Source of the DNA: Neoscytalidium dimidiatum
Taxonomy: Eukaryota > Ascomycota > Dothideomycetes > Botryosphaeriales > Botryosphaeriaceae
NCBI GenBank assembly: GCA_037367355.1
Contig: CM074703.1
Location: 868,001 to 932,000 of the forward strand
Length of the DNA: 64,000 nucleotides
Direction: 5' to 3'
A program made the translations under genes and the position numbers. Position 1 is the stretch's first letter; each line of letters begins with the position of its first letter. Positions 32,484 through 44,245 of this stretch are shown in pieces. The notes beneath the pieces were generated by a model. That model ran no database searches and was not told the origin of the DNA. It was given only the letters and a program-made list of their open reading frames with translations.

Positions 32484-33710
32484 TCATGGCTTGCCCTCCC
32501 ACACCCTTGGCAGATATTCCTCGGCAGAAGTGAAGCGGTACTCTGGAAGCAACCTATTCCATTCATCGGAAACAGACCATGAGCCATCTGCAAGACTGAT
32601 CAAGAAATCGATCGTTCCCCATCGTGACACCTCGGCCCGCTGGTCCTCAGGAATAACGGCACGATCAAACACAGGATACCAAGAAGACTTGAGCTCGCCT
32701 CTGTGGAGGTCATCCAGAGACAGATGTTCCACATTTAGATAACCTACTTCGATCATTAGCACCATACATACCCTCACAATCAACCAAGAAAGATGGGACG
32801 GCTTACCCCGAACTTGTTTTCCTATATCGAGTAGATGCGCAAGGGTAGTTTGCATTCCTTGGATTCCGCCCACAGTAGGCCATTTGCCTTTATAATCCAA
32901 CGACTGGGCAACTACCTCAGCAATATCTTCCACCGTCGTAACCGTAATGGGGTAGTTCCCGTCACCTGCGCAGAGCGCTCGGTGGTTCTCAAGGTCAAAC
33001 AGCAGCATATTGAGCTTGCTGCGCTTGGTGGTGAGATGAGGATAGGCAAAGTAATTCAGGAACAACCCAGGTTGGAAGAGGGTATACTCCAAGACCTAAT
33101 ATCGCGCTCAACGTTGAGGACTGCACAATTTCAACAGCTCGAGAAATGCTGGCAAGACTGACCGGCGCATCTTTGTTCACCTCCTCAAGGTACTCGCGCA
33201 CTCTGTCTTTGAAAGCATAGCCCCGAAAAGAACTGTTACTCCGGCTATAGCATTGTTAGCCTTAACATGCTCTGTAGCCGGCAAGGAAAACTGACGTTGA
33301 CCATTCTGAAGGTGCAAAACGCTTCACTCCGGCTTTGATTGATGCATCGACGAGGTTCTTAGAGTTTTGAATAACCTCGTCAGCATTGAGGCCAGCCAAA
33401 AAGCACAGCACTACGTCTATCCCTCTGAGGGCTTGCACAAGAGATTCCGTTTTAGAGTAGTCCGCCTGAACCCAGCGAACTCCATTGCTTTCAGGTTCAG
33501 TGACAGGCTGAAGTAGTTTAGTGCTTTGATTTCAGAAGAGTAAGGAGGAGAATCACTTTTCGAGTGAAGCAGATCACTTCATGTCTGTTTTTGGCAAGGA
33601 TCCTGTCAATGACTTCAGACGCGAGGTCTGAGGTTGCTGTCAGCTAAGAAGACAACAGGTCAATGCGGGCGCTTACCTCCGGATCCGCCAACAAGTGCTA
33701 CTTTCACCAT
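32484..33710 (-). CDS. NmrA-like / isoflavone-reductase-like NAD(P)-binding protein, 318 aa
   Basis: Six exons, complement(32484..32743, 32807..33095, 33163..33244, 33296..33507, 33557..33636, 33677..33710), join in frame to 318 residues. The Rossmann start VKVALVGGSGATSD holds the glycine-rich dinucleotide loop. GVRWVQADYS, GIDVVLCFLAG and IKAGVKRFAPSEW are hallmarks of the NmrA/CipA group. RGYAFKDRVREYL carries the lysine that acts in catalysis in active reductases. LEYTLFQPGLFLNYF and GAWSVSDEW-type blocks (here DGSWSVSDEWNRLLPEYRF) complete the fold. Members are NAD(P)H-dependent reductases of aromatic or phenolic compounds, or redox-sensing regulators. The gene shares a 562-bp divergent promoter with a Zn2Cys6 regulator, which suggests it may be that factor's target. 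Confidence 0.88.
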
Positions 33711-34272
33711 TTTAGAGATTAGAAAGAGAGCTGATTCAAGGCTTGTCTTGTGTGTTGAATGTGGTGAGGAGTGGAAAGGCCAGATAGACGACAATCGGTG
33801 AGGATATGCCCTATTTAAAGGCAATAGCAGAGCGGTGCAAGTTCTGAATTAGTAAGACCCAGAATTGAGCACAGTGGATTGCATCCGATAGGCGGGCAAG
33901 TGCGCTCCCGATTCCGAGACCAGAAACGAGTTCGAGGCAGGAGACGCGCCATGAGTTGATCATGCCGACGCGAACCAAGGATATCTGCATCGTCATCCCT
34001 GCTAGACGGTCCCGTATCGGATGAGCTGTGATCGACAACAAATGGCGCCGAATAGCGCCTTGTCTCGGACGACGAACGGACACTACAAGAGCCGTTCCCC
34101 ACAAACTGTCTAACTACTTATACCTTGCGGCCCCGCCAATTTACGCATTCGCTTAAATAGCCAGATTGAGACCTTTCCGGTCTTCCACGACGCAACGTGC
34201 ATGCGTCCTGCTTCCCCTACCAAGAAGCTGCTTTGGAATCTCCTCTGAACTTACCGTCGGATATTCTTGAAC
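33711..34272. promoter_or_regulatory. Divergent promoter between the NmrA-like gene and the Zn2Cys6 gene
   Basis: The 562 bp separate two start codons pointing away from each other, so both promoters must lie here. It is gene-free. I did not find a convincing paired CGG motif. Confidence 0.45.
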
Positions 34273-35122
34273 ATGCAAGAACCATCCGATCCAATGTCAG
34301 CGGCTAGCGACCGGAGCGAGGCAGAACCAAGAGCCAAGCGAGAGTTCAAGCCAATAAGGCCGCATCGCAAGTCAAGAAACGGATGCCAGAATTGCAAGAA
34401 AAGAAAGATCAAGGTGGGAATCGAGTCCGTTCAGCAGTCCGTCGCATTCGAGCCTAACAGCTGCCGCCCAGTGTGACGAATCCAGGCCGTCGTGCCAGAA
34501 TTGCGGCGCCTTCTCAATCGGCTGCGATTACACACCAACCGCACCGGCCTCTTACACGCCACACCACCACCGGCTCGGGGAAGCAGCGTATCCGAATGAC
34601 AAAGCTCTCCTACCACCGCTGCGGCGAGGCCGACCGCGGAAAGCCTGGCCTCCAGCACCCGCGACCGCCACTCCGGCCGGCCTACACCACCGCCCCATCG
34701 CCGACCCACCCGACGCAGTCTCCCTCCTCGGGCCATCCGTCCTGCAACCCGACGAGCTCGCCCTCCTCGACACCTACCTCGCCTTCACGCGCGCACGCCC
34801 CACGCCCTACCACCCCGTCGCCGCCGTCAACCGCGTCGTCGTCCCCCGGCTCGGCGCCTCGCACCGCTACGTGATGCACCTCATCCTCGGCTTCGCGGCC
34901 CTCCACCTCGCGCGCCTGCACCCGGGCCCCTCCGCCCCCTCCGCCCGCTTCGCCGCCGTCGCCGACGACCGCCTCGCCCGCGGCCTGCGCGGCGTCGCGC
35001 GCGCCCTGCCCCGCCTGGACGCCGCCACCTGCCACCCGGCCTTCGTCGCCGCCTGCTTCGTGTGCTTCTAACGCGTTCGCGCGGGGGCCCCGCGCGGGCG
35101 ACTTCCTGCTCTTCGGAAACGA

Positions 35123-35155
<33 letters not shown>

Positions 35156-35813
35156 AGACGACGACGACGGTCACGAGGATCCGGGCAAGGCGCCGCAGCC
35201 GCCGCCGCCGCCGCCGCCGCCGCCAACGTTCATGCCGCTCGTCCGCGGCGTGCGCTGCATCGTCGAGGCCGTCGGCGGGGACGCCGTCTTCGCCGGCCCG
35301 CTGGGCGCGTGCTCGGATCCGGGCCGTGCGGGCTGGCCGCCGATCGAGGGCCGCGTCTCGCGGGGCGATTGGGCGGGGCCGCTGGGCGCGCTGAGGGCCG
35401 TGGTGATGGAGGGTACGGCGGGAGATGGTGGTGGTGGTGGTGGTGGTGGCGGGGAGGTGCGTGCGGCGCTGGATGATCTGGTCGTGTGCTTTAGGGGCGT
35501 GTTCGGGGATGGGGAGGGGGCCCCGCCGAGCGGGAGTTCGAATGAGCAGGTCGTTTTGGCGTGGTTGTATCGCGTTTCAATGCTGGATGCATTTGTGTGG
35601 GATTTGAGGCGGAAGAGGCCGTTGGCGCTGCTTGTATACGCGTATTTCGCTGTTTTGTTGAAGCTGTCGGACGGGGTGTGGTTCATGCGTGGGTGGGCGG
35701 ATCATATATTGGCTGGTATTTGGGACGAGGTGGGAGAGCGCTATCGTGGCTTACTAGAATGGCCGATGCGGGAGGTTGGGATGTGGAGAGAGCAGATGAC
35801 TGAGCATGGATGA
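34273..35813 (+). pseudogene. Zn2Cys6 transcription factor broken by a one-base frameshift
   Basis: Exon 1 (34273-34413) and exon 2 (from 34472) encode an intact zinc cluster: C38-x2-C41-x6-C48-x6-C55-x2-C58-x6-C65. The intron falls exactly before C48, a frequent position in this family. The regulatory region continues (VLQPDELALLDTYLAFTR, HRYVMHLILGFAALHLARL) until CFVCF and a TAA at 35069-35071. Reading one base later resumes the family sequence at once (SNAFARGPRAGDFLLFG) and runs to 35813 (RVSMLDAFVWDLRRKRPLALL, the conserved C-terminal end). The break is therefore one extra base near 35067, with no splice sites that could remove it. The region just after has strong trinucleotide repeats giving poly-Gly, poly-Asp and poly-Pro. 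Either the gene is newly dead or the base is an assembly error. Confidence 0.75.
35108..35226. repeat. Trinucleotide repeats in the Zn2Cys6 coding region
   Basis: Runs of GGC (poly-Gly), GAC/GAA (poly-Asp/Glu) and GCC (read in frame as CCG, poly-Pro) lie about 40 bp downstream of the frameshift. A further GGT run occurs at 35425-35450. Such tracts are prone to length change. Confidence 0.85.
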
Positions 35814-36480
35814 TTGTGTCTTTTGTAAGTTTCTTCCAGAGGTTTGATGCATCTCTAGCTTCGAATTGACAGCACATGGAGCAGATGGTATACACGGATT
35901 TGTTTATGGAAATAGAAACTGGCGGTACAGCTAGCATGTATATAATGCAAGCAGCCGTTGATATCTCGTTCACTGCTTGAACTTGTCCACCATTCGGATG
36001 TATGAAGATAGAGTAAGAGCAGGGGTTAGATAAAGGCTCCGAGGAAGTCTCCGAAGCGAAAGAAAGCAACGTAATTAGCCCACCACTCGTGTCTTGCTTC
36101 ATGCACGGTCTCCTTTTTCTTATAGATAAAATACATCTATCAAAAGTAAATACTCGATCAAATGAGAAGATTTACTCTTATTGGATGGGTGCCGGATTCC
36201 ACATGATTGAATATTGTATCAACACGACTTGTCTCGCCTTGGATAGTGTTGATACTTCCTGTCTCGACTTCCGAGAAAGAAAGTTAACAGATTGTAGAAA
36301 GAATGTAGCTTGAATTTCGGTGATAGAGCGCTTGTGCTCTATAAAGTAATTGCTATGATACAGAGAAAATTGGTGCGACGGAGAAAAGCTCAATGAATTG
36401 CTTGCTGTGAGAATTGTGAAATGTTCTTTGAATTGGCTTTGCCCGCCAGGTATAATTGTTTAGAATTTCGCAATGAAGAG
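35814..36480. other. Convergent intergenic region
   Basis: This lies between the 3' ends of the regulator and the FAD oxidase. It is AT-rich, with nothing recognised. Confidence 0.5.
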
Positions 36481-38535
36481 TTAAATCGTAAAGCCGCCGG
36501 TGAGCAGCATCACGTCATCGAGATCAACTTGACTCCGAATTTGCCTCAGACGCTCGGCATTCGTCGAGCCATACAGCTCCTCGGCAGTCGTGTTCGACAT
36601 GGCATAGTTGGGGTAGGCTGCGAAGTCCTCGGAATAGATGCCCTCGTGAATGGCAATGTTCTTCAGGTTCTGGATGGAAGACCGCATGGTCTTGTACCAG
36701 AATTCATCCTCATCTTCGGAGAGCCAGGCGAAGTACAGGTTCAGCTGTGGTAATCATTTGTTAGCCGTCCTCCTCACTTTGAGTAACTTATGACCCTTGC
36801 AAAGTGCGGCAGCGGTGAACCGGCTTGGCGACAGCGGGTGACATTTCGGGGACTCACTGGCAGCGGAGAATTAGCGTGCGGATACGCACTGTCCGTAGCC
36901 TTTTCTCCGTACGTTTTCACAAAGGGTTCGATGTCGTAGCTAATACTGTATCCACTGTGGCTCAATGCGATTGCGCCGAGGCTCTGCAAATCGACCTTTG
37001 AATCAGCGTCTAAATAACATAATGATGAAGGGAAGAGCATACATCGGTCTCGTTCTTGACCGCTATGAGGAACTCAGGCGTCAATTTCGAAGTGGACAGT
37101 GTGTGAAAAGTACCGCGCGCATTAGTCATGAGATTAGACGGAAATCCTTTCACAAAGTCGACAAAGGTCTGCTTCTTCCTGAGATCAATAAGCGTATCGA
37201 TGCCGTCGAAGTAAGAAAATGTCTCAGAACTGTCCGGTCCATCGTAGAAGAACAATACCAGGGCTCGCGTGCCTGACTTGAAGCCCTCGAGGGTTGTAAT
37301 GATCTGAGCCTTCGGATCCGTGTTCTCAGCATCAAATTTCGCTGTGGCATTGAGGACCTTATTGACCTCATCTTCACCATAGATTGCTAGTCCACCCTAA
37401 ATATTTGCGTGGTTAGCCTTTATCGTCTGAAAGGAGACATTGCCTCCATAGGGCAGCGAGTGCTTACGTAAATTTCAGGAGCCTGCTCATGGGTGTAGAA
37501 TTCAACAGAGGCGACGATACCGAACCGGTTTAGGCCTCCTTTGAGAGCGAAGAAAAGATCTGACTGCTTTGAATCGACACGTGTAATGGTTCCGTTCTGG
37601 TTTCAGTTGGGTTAGCTTTTGGATGAATAGATAAATGGCGGCACGACTTACCGGCAGGACCAATGTGAAACTTTTGACTGTGTCACAGGTAAGACCTTTT
37701 TTTTATTAGATTCATACTGAACATCACATGTGACCCGAATGGCTGACCGAATTGACTTGTTTTCCTGTAGAAAGGGATTGATTAGCCTGACAACGCAGTG
37801 TGAAGCCAGCCATGAAGCTTGCTCGGAGCAGCCGAGAGGAACTTACCAGGAAAATCCACCGCCAAGCGTGAAACCGCCGACACCTGGCCCGACAGTCCGT
37901 CCTCCAACAACATTGTATCCAGTGCCTTGAAGCTTTTCGTATACATCGGCCCAAGTCTACAGGACACCAGTATTAGCTTTGCCAAGTGAATCGTAAAACG
38001 AAGCTACCCACAATACCCGTTCCAATCTCGACGGTCGAATTGTCGTTAGAGAATTTGACCTGATCCAGGCGTTTCAAGGAGATGTGCACGCCCTTTGTGC
38101 TGGAAAAGCCCGGATTTGAAGCATGTCCGCCCGATTTCACCGCGAACGGAGAGCGAGTAGAGCCAATGATTTTCATCTATTTTCATGAAGAAGTCATAAG
38201 CTTCGCTTGCGTTAACGCTCATGGGGAAGGGTAGCTTACCGCAGTGGCCAAGTCATCTACGCTTCCTGGCTCGAAGACACACTCAGGGGTCTGAGATGAG
38301 GAAATGTACCAGTGGTGGATAGCCGACACAAATTCAGGGTGCACTTGATATGTCAGGTATCTGTAGCCTGGCTTTAATCGGTGACCACCTTACCCGCACT
38401 GATAACGTCACTTGCGCTAGAGATCTTGGAGCTGATCTCCCGACATGCTCCAGCCGCGCCTCCCGAATCCGCCTGGGATAAGGGGAGAATAAGAAATGCA
38501 AGGCTAGTGAGAAACGAAAGAGTAGGGAAAATCAT
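36481..38535 (-). CDS. Secreted FAD-linked oxidase, berberine-bridge type, 10 exons, 484 aa
   Basis: Exons complement(36481..36744, 36858..36983, 37043..37396, 37468..37596, 37652..37695, 37748..37764, 37847..37956, 38012..38176, 38240..38343, 38394..38535) join in frame to 484 residues. Residues 1-22 (IFPTLSFLTSLAFLILPLS) are a signal peptide. The FAD_binding_4 domain follows: PFAVKSGGHASNPGFSST contains the His (GGH) that usually binds FAD covalently, and VVGGRTVGPGVGGFTLGGG is a second flavin-contact loop. The berberine-bridge C-terminal motif is YPNYAMSNTTAEELYG near the end. The enzymes oxidise sugars, alkaloids or phenolic alcohols and make H2O2. One exon is only 17 nt and is needed to keep frame. 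It is convergent with the neighbouring Zn2Cys6 gene. Confidence 0.9.
37748..37764 (-). other. 17-nt microexon in the FAD oxidase gene
   Basis: The piece supplies G-AAA-ACA-AGT-CAA-TTC-G, giving the residues KTSQF that bridge GGGFSW and GLTCDTVK. This matches the normal family sequence FSWKTxQxGL. Flanking introns have tacag and gtcagc borders. Confidence 0.75.
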
Positions 38536-40753
38536 CTTGAAGGATGGCGTTTGGAGTTGGTCACTAATCTTCTGGAGGATCTAGTCACCGTTTATGTACC
38601 CTAGCGGAAGACTGCCGTACACTGCGTTCTCGTGATGAAGTCACCGATTGTGTGAAGATCTACTCAAACTCAGTCCCTACTCATATCTTCCTGATCTAGT
38701 GTTCGGTGGCCAGAACAAGTCCTATGCTCAAACGCAGGCCTGTTTATCACATCGTGGTAGAGTAGAATTCATCCGTGCCCTTCCGGATTTGCCCCGGGAC
38801 TGACGCGGCATTCAGGATTGCCCTTTGACGATTAGTTGAACATGATTAGAGTGACGCCCATACTCTCAGAGCCCATACCCTCAGAAGTTATCCGGATAAG
38901 GTTTTGTAACTCATTTATCATGCACTATGGCCAGGATAGTATAAAGAGTGGGTACGCCGGAATGAACTTCTGCCCTCAGCCCTGCGGCTGAATGAAGATC
39001 AGTCTCTATCTCAAACGTTTCCGATGGAGCCGGCGTGCTTATACACCGGTAGCGCATCCTGTAACGTGGCTTAGCCCGGTACTCTCTAACACTATGTTAG
39101 TGCGCGTTCATTGAGCGAGGAGAAGAGCTGTGAAATGAAGTACCAAGGATCCTCGGGAGATTTTAGGCATCTAGGGTTACCCTGGCATTCGAGTCGCTGG
39201 GGAAAGGCCAGGACCATTGCTTAGCCTGGTATGTCTCTCACTCATACGTACTACCCATCACAGAGGTTGCATGGGCCAGTAACTTCAGGCTCGCGTATGC
39301 TAACCGTGTTCGTACAAGGGCCCGAAAATCTTAAATTTGAGGCATTCGCGCGAAGCCCAGCACCATCATTCAAGAGACTTCCAAATCTTCACTGCAAATT
39401 CATGTGCTTGCTGTAATTGTTCACTTTACTCCGCATCTATATTCTCGGCTTGTCCAAGAAAGAATTTAGGATCTCGAAGGCTTCTGATCTGGCGATTACG
39501 GCGCGTTCGGCTGACCCGAGCGTGCTTCGGTAATTTGAGTTGTAGTGTCCAATCATGTTTTTGAATGTGCGAACATCCTGGTCAATCGCGCTGACCGATC
39601 TACATGTTCCACTCCCCACATTTTAACTGACATATCTAATGGAGTAAAGATAGGCAAGCTTGGATCAAATGGTGTTCTATTGCACAGTACAATACAATCC
39701 CCTCCGCCAATTTTGAGACTCGAGGCTACACCGCCGCAAATTTGATAAGCCCCCATCGAATTCAGGACCGTTGTCGGAGGTTCCAGAACTTTGACAAGGG
39801 CCCAATGATTTTCCAGACCAATATACTTGCAACAGTTAAATGCCGATCATTTTGTGAGTACGTAGCTGGTGCAGTCCACGAGATGTGGGGTTGGATAATC
39901 TAGAGCTCGGACGTCCTTGCAGCTTGAAACCATGCTCGGAGTACCCTGCTCTCATGTTTCGTTAACAAGACAGCAAAAGTCCAAAGGAAGTAGATTAGCA
40001 GAGATCGAGACGCAACATGACAAAAGGCGGGCCGGTGTTCGTCACGCCATCCGGACCGTTGATAGCTTATTGAGAGATGACGACACACTTTTCTTCAACT
40101 GATTTGCCTTTGTTACCTCCTGCCCGTCATTTTCAGCTGCATGAGATTGCGAGTTCTACAGCAGGGGGATGGTTCCTCTCATGGCAGATCAGAAATGAGC
40201 AAGTCCGAGAGCACAATGTGTAGCAAGATGTCTGCTCCTTCCTAATGCTAGCTCATAGTTGCAACCTCCGCAGTTGCCCCGACTGTCACGCCCCACATCT
40301 AAGGCGCATGTGCAAGGATCTACCATATCAGTGCAAGGACTGTGACATGATGATGATGAGAAGGGGCCAACATTCCTGATATGGGACATTTGGTCCCTAC
40401 AGCGGCTGAGCTTTCGTGATCTTGAGAACCTCCGATGGGAAGTGAATACATGACTAGAGTTTCACTCGCGGAGATCTCAGTGGAACAAAGCAAAAGGCAA
40501 CATGTATGCGATCGACCACAATTCAAGGAGATATGCCTGGTCAGCTCATCACTTGCTATCGAAGGCATTGGTATATGTTTTGAAACAGGTATCCACTCCA
40601 CCTCATTCAAATCATTCTAGACCGGGGCCATCACCTCTTAAGAAGGCTGTTCAGGGATGACTTACACCGCCACCAAGCCTGGTTTGCTACCCCCATCCTT
40701 CCGCTCGCTATTTTTCTCATCGCCTTCATGGTGGAAAGCTGTTCGTTGACTGC
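38536..40753. other. Gene-poor divergent intergenic region, 2.2 kb
   Basis: This lies between two divergent starts. It contains no supportable gene or RNA; the short open frames lack motifs. Confidence 0.5.
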
Positions 40754-41897
40754 TTGATATTCAATTCTTACACTCGTTCCATTGAGCAAAATTCGTCGTT
40801 ATGCGTATTTTTTTCCATAGTCGCTGTGGTTTGCACAACCGTAGCTATCATCCTCTCTATGTTGTCGCTGTTCGCTGGCTGGAAGCCGAACTTTCTTGAG
40901 GATGCTGAAATCATGATTGTAAGTGCTGATCATGGGGCAAGGAATTTTGACAGGCAGCTTACCGAATGCATCAGCTGGACATTTCGGAGCTTCTCAAGAA
41001 TCAAACTGCCGGCAGCACAGCTGTGGTATACCAGCAGAATGGACCTGTTACTGCCGGGGGCTCTGTCCTGACGGGAAAGAACGAGTGGTATAGCATCCAC
41101 GTTATGAACTACTGTCAGGGCAACTACACTTCCAACGGCGGTCGAAGTCTGGAAACATGTTCAACGAGCACAGCATTCTTCTCGATAAATCCGATCTCGC
41201 TCGCCGATTCGAAAACACTTGGACCCTTCCAGATTTCTTTCTCCCAAACCATATCCGACGTCGGCGGCAAGATCGAAAACGCATACCAGGTCATTTTCTT
41301 CTTCCTCTGCATGGGCATAGCTGCTACCGGCCTCGAATTCATCCTCGCAGCGATTATCACTATTACCGATGCCCGGAAAATGACCCACGGAACACGCGTT
41401 TCTTTGATCAACCTTGGACTCGGAGCCGTGAGTACCCGACGCAGAGTGCTGTCCTTCACGATCTGTTACACTCACCTTGGACATAGATTGCATTCCTCGG
41501 GCTCGGCCTTTCTTCGGGCATCATTACCGGTGTACTTGTGCAGTCGGTACAGAAGATAAACGAGTTGGGCGCCAGCGTCGGTATTTCGGCAACAAGGGGG
41601 GACAAGTTCCTGTGGATGGCGTGGTCCTCCACAGCCCTTATGATGATTGTCGTCATTGTATGGTTCATGGACTACTACGTCGAGCGTAAGCTGCTCCTCC
41701 GCGAGGTTGAGCAAATGTACGCGGCGGGGGTTGTGGACAGGAACCTTGGGTTGAGAAGACACTCGATGGGCCCACAACTTGGGACGGCCGTTTCACCCGC
41801 GACCGCGAAATATCATGACAAGTTTGTTACTCAAGTAGCAAAAGACGCGTTGGTGAGTCTTCCGTTTGGACGGTTATCGAGAATAGGGAGTCGCTGA
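40754..41897 (+). CDS. SUR7/PalI-like tetraspan membrane protein, 342 aa
   Basis: Exons 40754..40918, 40975..41427 and 41487..41897 join to 342 residues. Membrane segment 1 is LCVFFSIVAVVCTTVAIILSMLSLFAG. An outer loop of about 110 residues (YSIHVMNYCQGNYTSNGG, with the paired Cys typical of the family's loop) follows. There are three more segments: VIFFFLCMGIAATGLEFILAA, IAFLGLGLSSGIITGVLVQSV and MAWSSTALMMIVVIVWFMDYYV. The cytosolic tail is about 70 residues. SUR7/PalI proteins sit in the plasma membrane; Sur7 marks eisosome domains and PalI/Rim9 takes part in ambient pH signalling. Which type this is cannot be told. The start is somewhat uncertain: an upstream ATG at 40657 could form another exon, but no donor kept phase. 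Confidence 0.75.
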
Positions 41898-42699
41898 CTC
41901 AGTTCAGGCCCACGCCGCTGGTATTACCCTCGCAGGTGCTGTTGTCCCAAAGTGAGGCCATGATTTAAGGATTCAATTCCAATTCAGACCTGTATTTTCG
42001 TTTTCTCTAACCAAAGCAACCACTTGAGACTGTTTTTCACTTCCTGTTGCTCGCTTGAAGCATTCACATCCATTTCATTACTTCCTTTTCTCCTGTTGTT
42101 CTCACGAACGTGCATGTCAGTACACAGCACGATATGGAGGTTTTGACGTCTCATTTTACATTTCTCCAAAAGTTTCAGACCCTTTGAGGCGGTTATATGG
42201 GGGGGTTTCAGCTTCTGTATCCAGTTGATTGACGACTTCGATGGCCTCGTCATTGGTACAAGCCATAGTGGTGACTCATATTTACTTAGCAAGTACGAGA
42301 GCGCTAGAACCTTTTATACATGAAGAAAACATAGCTGGCTATCTTCTTCCTTATACGACAGAATTAAGCTTCTTTTCCAGGCCTATGTATTTACAATGCA
42401 GACTGTCAACGAGGCTTCCAGAGTAAAAGTATACTTGGCCAACAGCTGTCTGTATACATGGGGTATGAGAATACCTCACTTCGACCAACATTTCATGAAA
42501 GCTCACTCAGACACTGGCACTCGTACATTTCCATGGCTGGATAAACCTGTAGGATTTCTTTCCTAATCCAGGGGATCATACGGTCCCAACACGCCTAAAC
42601 CTGTAGGATTTCTTTCCTAATCCAGGGGATCATACGGTCCCAACACGCCGAGGCAGACTGATAATCATAAACATATATCAAAACAAATGACTTGCCCAA
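41898..42699. other. Convergent intergenic region with a tandem duplication
   Basis: It separates two convergent genes and holds both 3' UTRs. It includes a perfect 54-bp tandem duplication. No gene is seen. Confidence 0.6.
42542..42649. repeat. Perfect 54-bp tandem duplication
   Basis: The 54 bases 42542-42595 (starting taaacctgtaggatttcttt) are repeated without any difference at 42596-42649. Being identical, the copies are probably young. Confidence 0.95.
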
Positions 42700-44245
42700 T
42701 CATCCATAGTACGACCCCCACGACTCCATTTCCTTGGCCGCCTCCGTCACATTGACCATCATCAACAGTTCCGTTCCTTGGATAGCCGCCGAAAGCCAAC
42801 GGTTGTGGAACTCGTCGTTACCATAATCTCCGGACGCGTATACGCCGGTGATCCGCATGGTCCAGGGCACGGTGGAGTTGCCTCCCTCCTGCACCGTCTG
42901 CTCCAGCTCCTCGATCGTCGTCCCGTTGAGCCTGATCAGGACCTCGGTGTCGGAGGAGCCGGCGTCCGGCAGCTGGTCGACGGTGAGGTTCCCGTAGCCG
43001 AGATACTCTCCAGACTCGGCGAAGACATCGATGGCCAGGCGGCCCAGCTGCAAGGCGGCAGAGGACTCCGTTGCGCTGGCGTAGTACGAGATGGAGCTAG
43101 CTGGTGGCGTGTTGACGGTCGCGAGCCGGCCGAGAGCCCGGAAGTCGTAGGCTCGGTTGTCGATCCGGGGATCGCTGAGGTTGTAAAAGGTGACGCCGGC
43201 AGGTTCTAAGCTACTCAGGCCGCCGAAGCCTGAAGGTGTAAAAAATGAAGAAATTGAGAGTCAGAGAGCCGTAGAGAGGAAGCGTACAGAGCAGCGGGTG
43301 GCAAACCTGAGAATGTGAGATTCTTGTCCCACTCGATGGTGTACTTTGGACGCCCTTTCATCTTCATTTTCGTCTTCCCGCTCATGCCAACCTGTACCTC
43401 ATTTTCTTCAATCAGCCGCCGGAAGAATCGCACTAGCTCGTCGTTGGTCTCCGTTTCGCGGACGTAGATGCTGTCGTACAAGGAGTAGTCCTCGTCACCA
43501 GATGTGGACACGTCTTTCTGCCAAGCGTAGAACTTGGCGAACTCTTGAAAATTGGGAGCAGTGTCTTGCATGTGTAGCGTGGGTTGGAAACTATCCAGGT
43601 GGAATGCTTTGCGATCGGCGTAACCGGAGGTGAGTGTGTCGCTGTACAGGAAAGACCAATAGTACTCGTCCTTGAACTGAATCTGATAGCTCGCACCCGT
43701 CCCGAGGAGCCAGACACTGTCAGCCGTGGGCTGCGCTGTATCCTTGTAGACTTTGAAGAATCTGTGGGTGCGCAAGGGTTCCGTCAGCAACGTTCTTCCG
43801 GAGACGAGAGTTAGCATTCGGCCACGTACAGAACGCATGGGATTACCACGGCTACCGCGATGAGGAGAAAGATGATGCAAGCTACCAGGGGCTTGTGCGC
43901 TTTACTGAAGGCTGAAAGTGCGGCAAGACAAGGCCCGAATATTGGTGACAGGCAGGCGACGAGATCGTCTCCCCGTGTTGTTTTTTTAGGCACATACGGC
44001 GGAGGTTTGTAGGCGTATGCAGGCGGGGGTTGTGTGTCGTCTACGCTATTTAGTCGATAGCCTCTTAATACCTCATCATTTTCCCAGCCATCTTCTACTG
44101 GTAGTCGGCCGTGCTGGTGTTGACTTGCAGGCGCTGAGTCTGCGAGTGGTGTTGTGTTGGTGGAACGAGGTTGATAGGTAGGCGGTGGCGGCTGGGTCCG
44201 CAGTTCAACTCCTTCCTCGTCGCCTCTTTGCACCGGAGCTGACAT
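42700..44245 (-). CDS. Single-pass membrane protein of unknown function, 466 aa
   Basis: Exons complement(42700..43229, 43307..43761, 43830..44245) join in frame to 466 residues from ATG 44245. The N-terminal 105 residues are Pro-rich and cytosolic (PPPPTYQPR, PPPAYAYKPPPYVPKK, with PPxY-like motifs that could recruit WW-domain ubiquitin ligases). One membrane helix (PLVACIIFLLIAVAVVIPCVLY) is followed by an outer or lumenal domain of about 330 residues. That domain has N-glycosylation sites and beta-type sequence (LAIDVFAESGEYLGYGNLTV, VPWTMRITGVYASGDYG). I do not recognise the family; large LEA/DUF3712-type fungal proteins have a loosely similar layout. Confidence 0.65.

Noticed and set aside
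35040..35110. The TAA in the Zn2Cys6 gene as part of an intron
   Set aside because: A gtgtgc donor and a ctaac branch-like site are present, but no AG acceptor follows in a usable place, and the frame resumes after exactly one extra base.
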